Of a DNA stretch of 25,275 bases, positions 1 to 7,614 are shown in pieces; positions within the stretch are counted from its first letter, which is position 1, and each line of letters begins with the position of its first letter. The notes beneath the pieces are model-generated. The model was given only the letters and a program-made list of their open reading frames with translations. It searched no databases and was not told the origin of the DNA. A program made the position numbers and the translations under genes. Source of the DNA: JAFCDQ01 sp964571335. Its GTDB lineage: Archaea > Nanobdellota > Nanobdellia > Woesearchaeales > ARS49. The stretch lies in contig CAZNAM010000003.1 in assembly GCA_964571335.1 (NCBI GenBank), forward strand, positions 1 to 25,275, in the 5' to 3' direction.

Positions 1-184
1 AACCATTCAAATTAACATAATCAAAGATTTTGCCATGACAACCAATTCCAGAAATAACAACAAAATTGTCTATATTAAAACCTTCATCAATAAGTTCTGA
101 AATTATATCTCTAAAAATCTTCTCAATCAAGAAATTACCACAACCAGGACACCAAGTATTATGACAATCTGTATTAAGATTCAT
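1..184 (-). CDS. korB: 2-oxoacid:ferredoxin oxidoreductase, beta subunit (5' part only)
   Basis: The gene starts at the ATG at 184 and leaves the window after about 61 codons. The visible N-terminus carries NTWCPGCGNF, the Cys-Pro-Gly-Cys-Gly motif that begins the TPP-binding beta subunit of 2-oxoacid:ferredoxin oxidoreductases and supplies [4Fe-4S] ligands, followed by a GIGCHGK segment typical of the same fold. The start overlaps the stop of the alpha subunit by 4 nt (ATGA), so the two are translationally coupled. With the alpha subunit it would oxidise a 2-oxoacid such as pyruvate or 2-oxoglutarate to acyl-CoA and pass electrons to ferredoxin in the cytoplasm. Substrate cannot be told from this fragment. 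Confidence 0.88.
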   Translation of the reverse strand, partial: MNLNTDCHNTWCPGCGNFLIEKIFRDIISELIDEGFNIDNFVVISGIGCHGKIFDYVNLNG

Positions 185-1818
185 GATAATCTCCTCTTAA
201 GCTCATCAACTGAAAAAGGTCTTCCATCATATTTCAAAATTTTCTTATTTATGATTAAACCAATATTTTCAAGAAGTTTAACCAATTGACCCTCAGAATT
301 TTGTTCAACACAAATTATTTTTTTATTTTTTAATTTATCAATAATCTGTTGTTTTGGAAATGGTTCAAAAAATATCGGCTGGAAAAAACCAAAATTTAAT
401 TTTTCAGCAACTTCTTTAACACAACCTGCAGTTGAACCCCAAGAAACTAAAACAGTATCTGAACCTATATTTTCTTCAATAAAAGTTTCTTTGTCTTTTA
501 AAAAATTCTTAACTGCTTCTTTTTTATTCAATCTTTTTTCAACCATCTTATTAATAATTTTTGAATCTTCAATTGTAATTCCAAATTCATCATGTTCATA
601 ACTATTAACTTTAACAACACCTTTATCTCCTGGAAAAGATAAAGGAGAAATACCATCTTTTTTTAAAGAATATCTTTTATAATCTTCAGGATTTTCATAA
701 GTTTCAGTTTTTATAATTATTTGATTAATTTTAGAATCATCAAAAGTAAAAGAATAAGTGCTTTCACTCAAATTTTTATCAGATAACAAAATAACAGGGA
801 CATGAAACTTCCATGCAAGCTCTAAAGCAAAAGCTGAAAATTCAAAAGCCTGATCAACATCTGCAGGAGCTAAAACAATCTTAGGAAAATCACCATGACC
901 TGCATTTATTGCAAAAAGCAAATCACTCTGTCCTGAATAAGTTGGAACACCTGTAGCAGGACCAGGTCTTTGAGAAAGAACAAAAACAACAGGAATTTCA
1001 GCCATACCAGAAAAACTTATTGACTCAGTCATCAAAGCAAAACCTCCTCCTGACGTGCCAACCATTGAAGGTTTTCCAGCAAAAGCAAAACCCTGAGCCA
1101 TCATAGCAACAGAAATCTCATTCTCAGGATGAACAACAGAAATTCCAAAATCCTTTTTTTTAGAAGCAAGAACATGATGAATAGATGTTGCAGGAGTCAT
1201 CGGATAAGAAAAATAACCTTTCAGACCAGCTTTAACAGCACCTAAAGCAATAGCTTCATTGCCTGAAAGCAAAGGAACAGGAGAGTTATTTAGTTTATCT
1301 AAAGATAAAAAATTATTTTTAACTATGTCAAAACCTTGTTTAGCAAGTTTAATATTATCATCAGCTCTTTTAGGAAGAGCTGCTTTAATACAATCACTAA
1401 CAATATTCAATTCTTGATCTAAAATTTTTGCTAAAACACCAAAAGAAATAATATTTCTCATAATTGAAGGAAAAGAATTTTCATTTGTAATTTTAGTTAA
1501 AGAAATTCCAATACCTTCTGCATCAGAACAATCAGAATCAAAAATAATAATGCCTTCTTTTTTAAGGTTAGACTTGTGTATGTCAATAGTTTCCTGATTT
1601 AAAGCAATCAAAATATCAAAATTATCCCTTATTGCAGAAATAGGCTTGTCAGAAGCTCTTATTATTGCAAAATTATGGCCTCCTTTAATCAAAGAAGGAT
1701 AATCCTCATAAACAAAAATATGATAACCTAATCTGTTAAATAAACGAGCAATAAGATTGGCTAATCTCTTAATACCATCTCCTGCTTCGCCCCCAACTAA
1801 AACAGATATATCATTCAT
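181..1818 (-). CDS. korA: 2-oxoacid:ferredoxin oxidoreductase, gamma-alpha fusion subunit
   Basis: Protein of 545 aa with two parts. Residues about 1-175 form the gamma domain, beginning ISVLVGGEAGDGIKRLA with the conserved glycine-rich turn. Residues about 185-545 form the alpha domain, with SYPMTPATSIH, HPENEISVAMMAQGFAFAG, GTSGGGFALM and RPGPATGVPTYSGQSDL, all characteristic of the KorA/PorA group. This gamma-alpha fusion is the usual two-subunit archaeal layout. A TATA-like box lies about 25 nt before the ATG at 1818, so I chose that leaderless start over the upstream in-frame ATG at 1833, which adds only five residues. It is followed by the beta subunit with a 4-nt overlap. The product is cytoplasmic and ferredoxin-linked; the exact 2-oxoacid is not decided. 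Confidence 0.93.
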   Translation of the reverse strand: MNDISVLVGGEAGDGIKRLANLIARLFNRLGYHIFVYEDYPSLIKGGHNFAIIRASDKPISAIRDNFDILIALNQETIDIHKSNLKKEGIIIFDSDCSDAEGIGISLTKITNENSFPSIMRNIISFGVLAKILDQELNIVSDCIKAALPKRADDNIKLAKQGFDIVKNNFLSLDKLNNSPVPLLSGNEAIALGAVKAGLKGYFSYPMTPATSIHHVLASKKKDFGISVVHPENEISVAMMAQGFAFAGKPSMVGTSGGGFALMTESISFSGMAEIPVVFVLSQRPGPATGVPTYSGQSDLLFAINAGHGDFPKIVLAPADVDQAFEFSAFALELAWKFHVPVILLSDKNLSESTYSFTFDDSKINQIIIKTETYENPEDYKRYSLKKDGISPLSFPGDKGVVKVNSYEHDEFGITIEDSKIINKMVEKRLNKKEAVKNFLKDKETFIEENIGSDTVLVSWGSTAGCVKEVAEKLNFGFFQPIFFEPFPKQQIIDKLKNKKIICVEQNSEGQLVKLLENIGLIINKKILKYDGRPFSVDELKRRLS

Positions 1819-1838
1819 AAAAGTCAAAATCATGAACT

Positions 1839-1847
1839 TATATTAAA
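1839..1847 (-). promoter_or_regulatory. TATA-like box of korAB
   Basis: On the minus strand this reads TTTAATATA, centred about 25 nt upstream of the ATG at 1818. This is the spacing expected for a leaderless archaeal transcript and supports the chosen korA start. Confidence 0.55.
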
Positions 1848-1888
1848 GGTTTATGAAAAAAGAAAAAACAAATCAGATAACCAAAAGC

Positions 1889-1898
1889 TTTTTAAATA
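1889..1898 (+). promoter_or_regulatory. TATA-like box of the eL42 operon
   Basis: TTTTTAAATA centred about 27 nt before the first ATG of the ribosomal operon, with no Shine-Dalgarno sequence in between. It is consistent with a leaderless first gene and shares the divergent intergenic space with korA. Confidence 0.55.
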
Positions 1899-1920
1899 AA
1901 ACTCAAATCTTGAGAATATT

Positions 1921-2235
1921 ATGAAAATACCAAAAACAGTGAAAAGATACTGCCCAAAATGCAAAAAACACACTGAACAAAAGATACTAGAAGCTAAAAG
2001 AAAAAACAGAGGAAGTTCAAACCCATTAAGTACAGGAAGCAAGAAAAGAATCAAGACAAGAGGCAGAATGGGTGAAGGAAACCAAGGAAAATATTCCAAA
2101 CCTCCAATAACAAAATGGAGAATGGCAAACAGAAAACAGAGCAAAAAATTAGATTTAAGATATCAATGCAGTATTTGTAAAAAAATGACTGTTCAAAAAA
2201 CAGGAATAAGAGCTAAAAAAGTTGAAATGAAGTGA
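1921..2235 (+). CDS. rpl44e: Ribosomal protein eL42 (L44e)
   Basis: A 104-aa basic protein, a normal length for archaeal L44e. It starts MKIPKTVKRYCPKCKKHT, and a second CxxC pair lies in QCSICKKMTVQK, giving the four zinc ligands of the family. The middle contains the GSSNPLSTGSKKR and GRMGEGNQGKYSKPP blocks of the ribosomal E-site protein. It is the first gene of a compact plus-strand operon with rps27e 4 nt downstream, the conserved archaeal order L44e-S27e-aIF2alpha-Nop10. It acts in the large ribosomal subunit. No oddities seen. Confidence 0.97.
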   Translation: MKIPKTVKRYCPKCKKHTEQKILEAKRKNRGSSNPLSTGSKKRIKTRGRMGEGNQGKYSKPPITKWRMANRKQSKKLDLRYQCSICKKMTVQKTGIRAKKVEMK

Positions 2236-2239
2236 TAAA

Positions 2240-2428
2240 ATGAAAAATATGTTAAAAGAAACAAAATCAAAATTTATTAAAATAAGATGTCCTAAATGCA
2301 AAAACGAACAAATAATGTTCGGAAAAGCATCAACAAAAGTCAAATGTCTCATATGCGGAAAAATACTTGCTAAACCTCAAGGAGGAAAAAGTAAAGTAAA
2401 AGCAAGAGTGCTTGAAGTACTTGAGTAA
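2240..2428 (+). CDS. rps27e: Ribosomal protein eS27 (S27e)
   Basis: A 62-aa zinc-ribbon protein of the small ribosomal subunit. It shows IRCPKCKNEQIMFGKAS and KCLICGKILAKPQGGK, that is CxxC-x15-CxxC followed by the conserved glycine-rich tail. Its ATG lies 4 nt after the eL42 stop, so it is co-transcribed and probably translationally coupled. Length and motifs match archaeal S27e. aIF2-alpha follows after 22 nt. Confidence 0.96.
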   Translation: MKNMLKETKSKFIKIRCPKCKNEQIMFGKASTKVKCLICGKILAKPQGGKSKVKARVLEVLE

Positions 2429-2450
2429 ACAAATAAATTTTTTTACACTT

Positions 2451-3224
2451 ATGGCTGATAATAAAATTATATATCCTGAAGAAGAAGAACTTGTGCTGTG
2501 CACTGTAACAGCAATAAATCCTTATTCTGTATTTGTGACCTTAGATGAATATAATGGAAAAACTGCATTAGTACATATTTCTGAAGTCTCACCAGGAAGA
2601 ATAAGAAACATAAGAGATTATGTTAAAGAAGGAAAAAAAATAGTCTGCAAAGTATTGCGAATCAACAAAGAAAAAGGACACATAGATCTTTCTCTAAGAA
2701 GAGTTAATGAAGCACAAAGAAGAAGAAAATTAGATTCATTAAAGAAACAGCATCTTGTTGAAAAAATCATTGAACAAATAGCAAAAAAACACAAAAAGAA
2801 AAAAGAAAAAATACTTGAAGAATTATCTGAAAAAATACTTGAAGAATATGATAGTTTATTTGATGCGTTTGAAAGTATAGTACAAGGAGAATTAGACTTA
2901 ACCAAAAAAATAGATAAAAAAATAGCAGAAGATATAACAGAACTTGTAAAACAAAGAATCTCAATACCAGAAGTAACAATCAGCGGAATATTAACATTAA
3001 CAACTTATAATCCAAAAGGAATTGACCTAATAAAAGAAACATTAAAATTATGTGAAAAAGCAGGAACAAAAGTAAAATATTCAGGTGGAGGATCATACAC
3101 AATAGAAATAACCTCTGAAGATTATAAAACAGCAGAAAAAATCCTTAAAAAAGCATTGACTGATGCAGAAAAATTTGCAAAAAAAAACAAAGTTAATATG
3201 AATTTTGAAAGAAAAGAGGAATAG
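2451..3224 (+). CDS. eif2a: Translation initiation factor aIF2 subunit alpha
   Basis: A 257-aa protein. Residues about 8-85 are an S1-type OB fold (LVLCTVTAINPYSVFVTLDE, then ALVHISEVSPGRIRNIRDYV and GHIDLSLRRV). A helical middle domain follows, then a C-terminal alpha-beta domain ending in a lysine-rich tail. It is part of the aIF2 heterotrimer that brings initiator tRNA to the ribosome; the alpha subunit contacts tRNA and the gamma subunit. I chose the ATG at 2451 because MADNKIIYPEEEE matches family N-termini; the upstream TTG at 2412 lies inside rps27e. It sits in the L44e-S27e-aIF2alpha-Nop10 operon, and Nop10 starts 10 nt after its stop. Confidence 0.95.
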   Translation: MADNKIIYPEEEELVLCTVTAINPYSVFVTLDEYNGKTALVHISEVSPGRIRNIRDYVKEGKKIVCKVLRINKEKGHIDLSLRRVNEAQRRRKLDSLKKQHLVEKIIEQIAKKHKKKKEKILEELSEKILEEYDSLFDAFESIVQGELDLTKKIDKKIAEDITELVKQRISIPEVTISGILTLTTYNPKGIDLIKETLKLCEKAGTKVKYSGGGSYTIEITSEDYKTAEKILKKALTDAEKFAKKNKVNMNFERKEE

Positions 3225-3234
3225 TTTTTAATAA

Positions 3235-3399
3235 ATGAAACACATACTTAAATGTGAAAAGTGTGAAAAATACACTATGAAAAGCAAATGCGATTGTGGT
3301 GGAGAAACAAAAAGCACTAAACCACAAAGATATTCTCCACAGAAAAATATAAAATACAGAAAGATAGCAAGAAAACAAGAATTGGAAAAAAAGAGGTAA
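3235..3399 (+). CDS. nop10: H/ACA RNP protein Nop10
   Basis: A 54-aa protein with ILKCEKCEKYTMKSKCDCGG, the short zinc-ribbon of Nop10 with two cysteine pairs (CxxC and CxC), followed by KPQRYSPQKNIKYRKIARKQ, a close match to the Cbf5-binding linear segment. It is a core subunit of the box H/ACA pseudouridylation ribonucleoprotein. It directly follows aIF2-alpha, the usual archaeal neighbour, and sits 9 nt before enolase. It implies the genome should encode H/ACA guide RNAs and Cbf5. Length is normal for the family. Confidence 0.95.
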   Translation: MKHILKCEKCEKYTMKSKCDCGGETKSTKPQRYSPQKNIKYRKIARKQELEKKR

Positions 3400-3408
3400 A
3401 CCAAGCCA

Positions 3409-4650
3409 ATGGCTTTAATCACAAAAGTAAAAGCAATAGAAATACTAGATTCTAGAGGAAACCCTACAATAGAAACTACAATATATAGTGAAAATAATTC
3501 AGCAACAGCAAGTGTTCCAAGCGGAGCAAGCACAGGAAAAAATGAAGCTGTTGAATTAAGAGATCAAGGAAAAAGATTTCATGGTAAAGGAGTTATGAAA
3601 GCAGTAGAAAATGTAAATAAAATAATTTCAAAAGAATTGATTGGAAAAGATGTTAATAAGCAGACAGAAATTGATAAAAAACTGGTAAATTTAGATGGAA
3701 CAAAAAATAAATCAAAATTAGGAGCTAATGCAATACTTTCTGTAAGCATGGCAGTAATGAAATTATCTGCAAAAGAAAATAACATACCTTTGTTTAAACA
3801 AATAATGAAAACATTTAATCTTAAAAAAGCAAGAATGCCTCGTCCTTTTTTTAATATAATAAACGGCGGAAAACATGGAGGAAACAAGATAGCAATACAA
3901 GAATACCTGATAATGCCAAAAACAAAAAAATTCTCAGAAGCATTACAAAAAGGATCTGAAATATATCATCAACTTAAGAAGAACCTTGGAAAAAAATATG
4001 GGAAAACAGCAATAAATGTAGGAGATGAAGGGGGATTTGCTCCAATGTTTAAGGATTCAGAAAAACCACTAAAAGAAATAATGAATGCTGTGAAAGAATT
4101 AAAATATCAAAAAAATATCAAACTTGCAATAGATGCTGCTGCAACTAGCTTTTATGAACATGAAAAATATGAAATTAATGAAAAATTACAAACAAAAGAA
4201 TGGTTAATGCGATGGTATATTGATATGATAAAAAAATATCCTCTTATAAGTATAGAAGATCCTTTTGAAGAAGAAGATTTTGAAAGCTTTGCTTTATTAA
4301 ATAAGAGGATTGGAAAGAAAATTCAGATAGTTGGAGATGATCTTCTCTGCACAAATCCTGAACTTATTAAAAAAGCAATAAAATATAAATCCTGTAATGC
4401 TTTGCTGTTGAAAATAAACCAGATAGGAACAATAACTGAAGCGATTAATGCAGCGAAATTAGCTAAAAAAAATAAATGGAAAATAATGGTAAGCCACAGA
4501 AGTGGAGAAACAAATGACAACTTCATAGCACATCTTGCAGTAGCATTGGGATGTGGAGAAATAAAAGCAGGAGCTCCATGCAGAGGAGAAAGATTAGCAA
4601 AATATAATGAATTATTAAGAATAGAACAAGAATATAAAATAAAATTCTAA
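3409..4650 (+). CDS. eno: Enolase (phosphopyruvate hydratase)
   Basis: A 413-aa protein interconverting 2-phosphoglycerate and phosphoenolpyruvate. Nearly all family blocks are visible in order: ILDSRGNPTIE, SVPSGASTGKNEAVELRD, LGANAILSVSMA, IQEYLIMP, GDEGGFAPMF (acid-base Glu), LAIDAAATSF and SIEDPFEEEDF and IVGDDLLCTN (magnesium ligands), LLLKINQIGTITEA (catalytic Lys), VSHRSGETND (His-Arg-Ser), and KAGAPCRGERLAKYNELLRIE. It begins 9 nt after nop10, with a GAGGT motif spanning the nop10 stop, so it is probably expressed from the ribosomal operon. It faces the phosphoglycerate mutase convergently, so the two consecutive steps of lower glycolysis are adjacent. No residue loss was noticed. Confidence 0.97.
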   Translation: MALITKVKAIEILDSRGNPTIETTIYSENNSATASVPSGASTGKNEAVELRDQGKRFHGKGVMKAVENVNKIISKELIGKDVNKQTEIDKKLVNLDGTKNKSKLGANAILSVSMAVMKLSAKENNIPLFKQIMKTFNLKKARMPRPFFNIINGGKHGGNKIAIQEYLIMPKTKKFSEALQKGSEIYHQLKKNLGKKYGKTAINVGDEGGFAPMFKDSEKPLKEIMNAVKELKYQKNIKLAIDAAATSFYEHEKYEINEKLQTKEWLMRWYIDMIKKYPLISIEDPFEEEDFESFALLNKRIGKKIQIVGDDLLCTNPELIKKAIKYKSCNALLLKINQIGTITEAINAAKLAKKNKWKIMVSHRSGETNDNFIAHLAVALGCGEIKAGAPCRGERLAKYNELLRIEQEYKIKF

Positions 4651-4682
4651 CAATAAAAAAATTAAATTATTTATAAATTTTT

Positions 4683-5339
4683 TCAAACCTTAATTTTAAA
4701 TTCATAAACAGAATCATAAGAATTATACAACTTCATCATAAGCTTGTCATTGAACTTATCAAAATACTGTCTAAAAGGTCTCATTGAATTTCCATGAGCA
4801 GAAATAGCAACATTTACCTTATGTTTTTTAATGAATTTTAATAAATCATTAATAAAAGAATTAACTCTTTCTTTAACCATTTTCATACTCTCACCATGAG
4901 GAGGTGGAATATTATAGCTTCTGTGAAAAAGATCATACTTTTCTGGAGAAGCTTTTTTTACAAAATCAAGATGAGTATAACCCTCTAAATCACCATAAGC
5001 TCTCTCAGTCATCCTATCATCCTGAATCACTATAAAAGTTTCTGGATGAAATCTTAAAACTTTTTTTAAAGTCTGTTTAGACCTTGTTAAAGAAGTTTGA
5101 AAAGCTATGCCTATTTTTTTATCTTTTAAACGAAGAGAAACAATCTCAGCATCTTCAAAACCTTGTTTTGTTAATTTAGAATCTCTCCAGCCAGTAAATC
5201 TTCTATCTCTATTAAAATCAGTCATTCCATGACGAAATAAAAAAATACTAACTTCTTTTTTCTTCTGTAGAGAACACTTTTTTTCTTTAATTATCTTAAA
5301 ACCAAATTTTGGTTTGATTCTTGGAATTATTTTTCTCAT
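4683..5339 (-). CDS. gpmA: Phosphoglycerate mutase-like histidine phosphatase (BPG-dependent type)
   Basis: A 218-aa protein of the histidine phosphatase superfamily. FLFRHGMTDFNRDRRFTGW contains the phosphohistidine RHG at about residue 37 and closely resembles the GpmA motif with its FTGW signature. MTERAYGDLEG carries the catalytic Glu, and AISAHGNSMRPFRQYFDK the second catalytic His. An unusual basic N-terminal extension of about 29 residues precedes the core. The ATG at 5339 is chosen over an upstream TTG. It would interconvert 3- and 2-phosphoglycerate, feeding the enolase next to it. Most archaea use the unrelated cofactor-independent mutase, so this type may have been acquired by transfer. 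A different phosphatase substrate cannot be excluded. Confidence 0.82.
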   Translation of the reverse strand: MRKIIPRIKPKFGFKIIKEKKCSLQKKKEVSIFLFRHGMTDFNRDRRFTGWRDSKLTKQGFEDAEIVSLRLKDKKIGIAFQTSLTRSKQTLKKVLRFHPETFIVIQDDRMTERAYGDLEGYTHLDFVKKASPEKYDLFHRSYNIPPPHGESMKMVKERVNSFINDLLKFIKKHKVNVAISAHGNSMRPFRQYFDKFNDKLMMKLYNSYDSVYEFKIKV

Positions 5340-5360
5340 GAGCAAAAAGAAATAAAAAAA

Positions 5361-5840
5361 TTAAACAAGAGGTTCACCTATCTGCCAACAACAGTTATCT
5401 CCTATCTTATCAATAATATAACCTCTTTCCTGATTCATTTTCATCAAAGAACATTCAATATTTCTATATCCAACTGGACAGCCACTTCGTATTCCTGACT
5501 CAGTATCTTCATAAGCTCTATAATTTGGTTTAGAATCAAAAATATTGTTAAAAGCAGTTTTAGTTGCCTGAGTTCTTCCAGTATATTCAACAACAGTAGT
5601 TTCATCATTAAAAAAACCAGCTTTAGCACCTCTTTGTGCATTACCCCAATAATCTAAAGCAGCATAAGGCTGAGGATTATTATCATAATTAGCATAAGAA
5701 GGAGACATACCTTCAAAATAAAGTTGTCGATGAACAACATTTGCAGTACTTGTTCCTCCACTAAACATGAAAACAGCACTAACTATTGCTACAACAAAAA
5801 CAAAAGAAATAACAATCATTGAAAAATGTTTTTCTTCCAT
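5361..5840 (-). CDS. Small membrane-tethered secreted protein, pilin-like N-terminus (paralogue A)
   Basis: A 159-aa protein of unknown function. A short charged start (MEEKHFS) is followed by one hydrophobic segment at about residues 8-27 and then an extracellular domain. The junction reads GTSTANVVHRQ. The C-terminal part has four cysteines and ends near IGDNCCWQIG. It is closely related to the upstream neighbour, which starts MEEKKFSMIVLAF, and more distantly to the two genes before that, all sharing a C-terminal Gly-Asp/Asn then Cys-pair ending. The start has a GGTGA Shine-Dalgarno sequence and follows its paralogue by 10 nt. It may be an assembled surface filament or adhesive subunit, but I do not recognise the family. 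Confidence 0.75.
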   Translation of the reverse strand: MEEKHFSMIVISFVFVVAIVSAVFMFSGGTSTANVVHRQLYFEGMSPSYANYDNNPQPYAALDYWGNAQRGAKAGFFNDETTVVEYTGRTQATKTAFNNIFDSKPNYRAYEDTESGIRSGCPVGYRNIECSLMKMNQERGYIIDKIGDNCCWQIGEPLV

Positions 5841-5850
5841 TTAATTCACC

Positions 5851-6291
5851 TTAACAGATACAATAACTGTCTCCTAGTTGAATTACACTTTGCCCAGAAC
5901 TGGCATAAGCATTAGCAGCATTCACACTTGACACTCTAAAACAATAGATTGGACAATCTTGGTTTTTAAGAGCTGTATAACTATTGTCAACATTATATCT
6001 TGATCTTTCTGAAGAAGCTGTAGCATCTGCAATTACATAATGTGCAATACCTGCATCATCATAAATAGCTACTTGTTTTCCTTTACGAATTAAATCCTGA
6101 TAATTTTGATAATCTTCTGGAGGAGTAACCATTCCATCATATGCATATTGAATTTTGGCAGGATATAAATCTTGTTGCATCACAGCATTTCCAGTATTAC
6201 CTGCATTATTTGAAAAAAGGAAAATGATACTAGGAATAGCAACCATAAAAATAAAAGCTAAAACTATCATAGAGAATTTTTTTTCTTCCAT
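5851..6291 (-). CDS. Small membrane-tethered secreted protein, pilin-like N-terminus (paralogue B)
   Basis: A 146-aa protein of unknown function. MEEKKFSMIVLAFIFMV gives a short cytoplasmic start and one transmembrane segment (about residues 8-26), then NNAGNTGNAVMQQ at the membrane exit and an extracellular domain. Cysteines sit in NQDCPIYCFRV and at the very end in LGDSYCIC. The start follows a strong GAGGTGAT Shine-Dalgarno sequence. It is a near neighbour and paralogue of the 159-aa protein downstream, and together with the two upstream genes forms a run of four related small secreted proteins. Processing by a prepilin-type peptidase is possible but no clear cleavage motif is seen. Confidence 0.75.
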   Translation of the reverse strand: MEEKKFSMIVLAFIFMVAIPSIIFLFSNNAGNTGNAVMQQDLYPAKIQYAYDGMVTPPEDYQNYQDLIRKGKQVAIYDDAGIAHYVIADATASSERSRYNVDNSYTALKNQDCPIYCFRVSSVNAANAYASSGQSVIQLGDSYCIC

Positions 6292-6331
6292 CTAAATCAC
6301 CTCAAAAATTTAAAAAAAAAATAAAAAAAAA

Positions 6332-6898
6332 TTAAACAGATTGGCTTTTACAGCATGCATTATTTCCATTCAAATATGCAACACTTGCTACGTCTCCATT
6401 CATATCTCTAATATGTGTTACACATTGCAAACCATTTGCCATAGCCGCTTGAGCTTGTTGCCAACTTGATTCAACAGGATATTCACCATATGGAAACATT
6501 CCAGATCTTGTTAAAATACCGCAACTTCCGCCCAGAATTGTTGCAATCTGATTTATTGCGTTATGATAGGTTGCTTCTGGTTGACCAGAGGTTCCTAAAA
6601 CAGATCCTTCTTTTCCAATATCCTGATACTGAGGATATGAACCAGATGAATACTCGCCTACAACACCACTATAATAATCGTTTTCTCCTAATTCAACAGC
6701 TTTACCAGCAAATTGTCTTGAGTAGGGATTCCATATTTCTTGAATAGCTCCACCATAGACTTTTGCAGCAGGAACTGCGAATTCTCCAACAGCTGCGTTT
6801 TTTGCTCCAGTGAATAATAAAACTAATCCAACTATAGCAATAACAGCTACGATACCAAGAATCACCAAAGATATGGCTCTTCCACTTTCATTTGTCAC
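6332..6898 (-). CDS. Small membrane-tethered secreted protein (paralogue C)
   Basis: A 188-aa protein of unknown function. The start is taken as the GTG at 6898 (MTNESGRAIS...), because a GAGGTG Shine-Dalgarno sequence sits 6 nt upstream; the in-frame GTG at 6907 is part of that site. A hydrophobic segment (ISLVILGIVAVIAIVGLVLL) at about residues 9-28 resembles the N-terminal helix of type IV pilin-like proteins. The extracellular part has KVYGGAI soon after the membrane, Ser/Gly/Tyr-rich sequence, and cysteines including GGSCGI, LQCVTH and NNACCKS at the C-terminus. Its closest relative here is the next gene upstream, which shares the helix and KLYGGAY. A promoter region lies directly upstream. 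Confidence 0.74.
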   Translation of the reverse strand: MTNESGRAISLVILGIVAVIAIVGLVLLFTGAKNAAVGEFAVPAAKVYGGAIQEIWNPYSRQFAGKAVELGENDYYSGVVGEYSSGSYPQYQDIGKEGSVLGTSGQPEATYHNAINQIATILGGSCGILTRSGMFPYGEYPVESSWQQAQAAMANGLQCVTHIRDMNGDVASVAYLNGNNACCKSQSV

Positions 6899-6949
6899 AC
6901 CTATCACCTCGTTTGGGTTTTTTTTGCAATTTTTATTGCATTATATTAG

Positions 6950-7006
6950 AAAGGTTTTTTATAAACCTTTCGTACTTATTTAACGTAATTTTACTTACGT
7001 GAATTT
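6950..7006 (-). promoter_or_regulatory. Promoter with palindromic TATA box and upstream element shared with the DUF378 gene
   Basis: On the minus strand, TTTATAAAA (6957-6965) lies inside an inverted repeat (AAAGGTTT at 6950-6957, AAACCTTT at 6963-6970). Just upstream, the plus-strand text at 6979-7006 is TTTAACGTAA, a short spacer, then TACTTACGTGAATT. Almost the same composite element sits just upstream of the TATA box of the gene at 16201-16395. The position next to TATA suggests an operator or activator site. The 112-nt gap holds no other gene. Confidence 0.5.
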
Positions 7007-7019
7007 GATTTATTATTTT

Positions 7020-7577
7020 TTAAACTGTTGCCATCGTGTCAGAAATTTGACAACAGATATCATAGTTTCCATCTCTATCTTCATCGACACCTTCAACTTG
7101 CATTATTATACCAGGACATGATATCTTATCAACACTTTCATAATAATCTCTTAAGTCAAACTGGGTCTTAAATGCATTCTTTCCAGCATAGCTATATAAT
7201 GCACAGGATTTTATAGCACCATAATTTCTTTGTGCAGCATCTTTATAATGTATAGTTCCATAATCTTTGTCTTGAATACCATAAGCAACTGCTGTTCTGT
7301 GCAAAACAGGCTCTGAAACAGTAGAACCTTCTGTCATAACTTCTGCATAAACACCTCTTTCAGCTGCAATGTTAAAAGCATTTGCATCTCGTGAATATGC
7401 GCCGCCATAAAGTTTTGGAGCAGAACTATAAAATGTAGCTAGACCTGCATTAGTAGCAGCGGAGAATAATAATACTAATCCAACAATTGATAAAATAGCG
7501 ACAACACCTAGAATAACCATACTCACAGTATTATCTTTTTTTATGTCTTTAATCATTGGCTTTTTTTTATTTGCCAT
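7020..7577 (-). CDS. Small membrane-tethered secreted protein (paralogue D)
   Basis: A 185-aa protein of unknown function. MANKKKPMIKDIKKDN is a basic cytoplasmic start, TVSMVILGVVAILSIVGLVL the single transmembrane helix at about residues 17-38, followed by an extracellular domain with PKLYGGAYSRD and cysteine sites SCALYSYAG, KISCPGIIM and YDICCQIS. The ATG at 7577 has a GAGGTGAT site 4-5 nt upstream; the TTG one codon earlier is not used. It lies 37 nt after lspA and may be co-transcribed with it. It is a paralogue of the downstream gene. VDEDRDGNYD before the last cysteines looks like a small acidic, possibly calcium-binding, loop. Confidence 0.75.
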   Translation of the reverse strand: MANKKKPMIKDIKKDNTVSMVILGVVAILSIVGLVLLFSAATNAGLATFYSSAPKLYGGAYSRDANAFNIAAERGVYAEVMTEGSTVSEPVLHRTAVAYGIQDKDYGTIHYKDAAQRNYGAIKSCALYSYAGKNAFKTQFDLRDYYESVDKISCPGIIMQVEGVDEDRDGNYDICCQISDTMATV

Positions 7578-7614
7578 CAAATCACCTCAACCTCTTTTTT
7601 ACGAGTTTAATATA

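Noticed and set aside
2618..2979. Overlapping antisense ORFs opposite aIF2-alpha
   Set aside because: Low-complexity Phe/Leu/Ser-rich shadows of a Lys/Glu-rich gene; no start signals.
6950..6970. Hairpin terminator after the gene ending at 7020
   Set aside because: The stem contains a good TATA box for the following gene, lies about 50 nt after the stop and has no downstream U-run on the minus strand; a promoter palindrome fits better.
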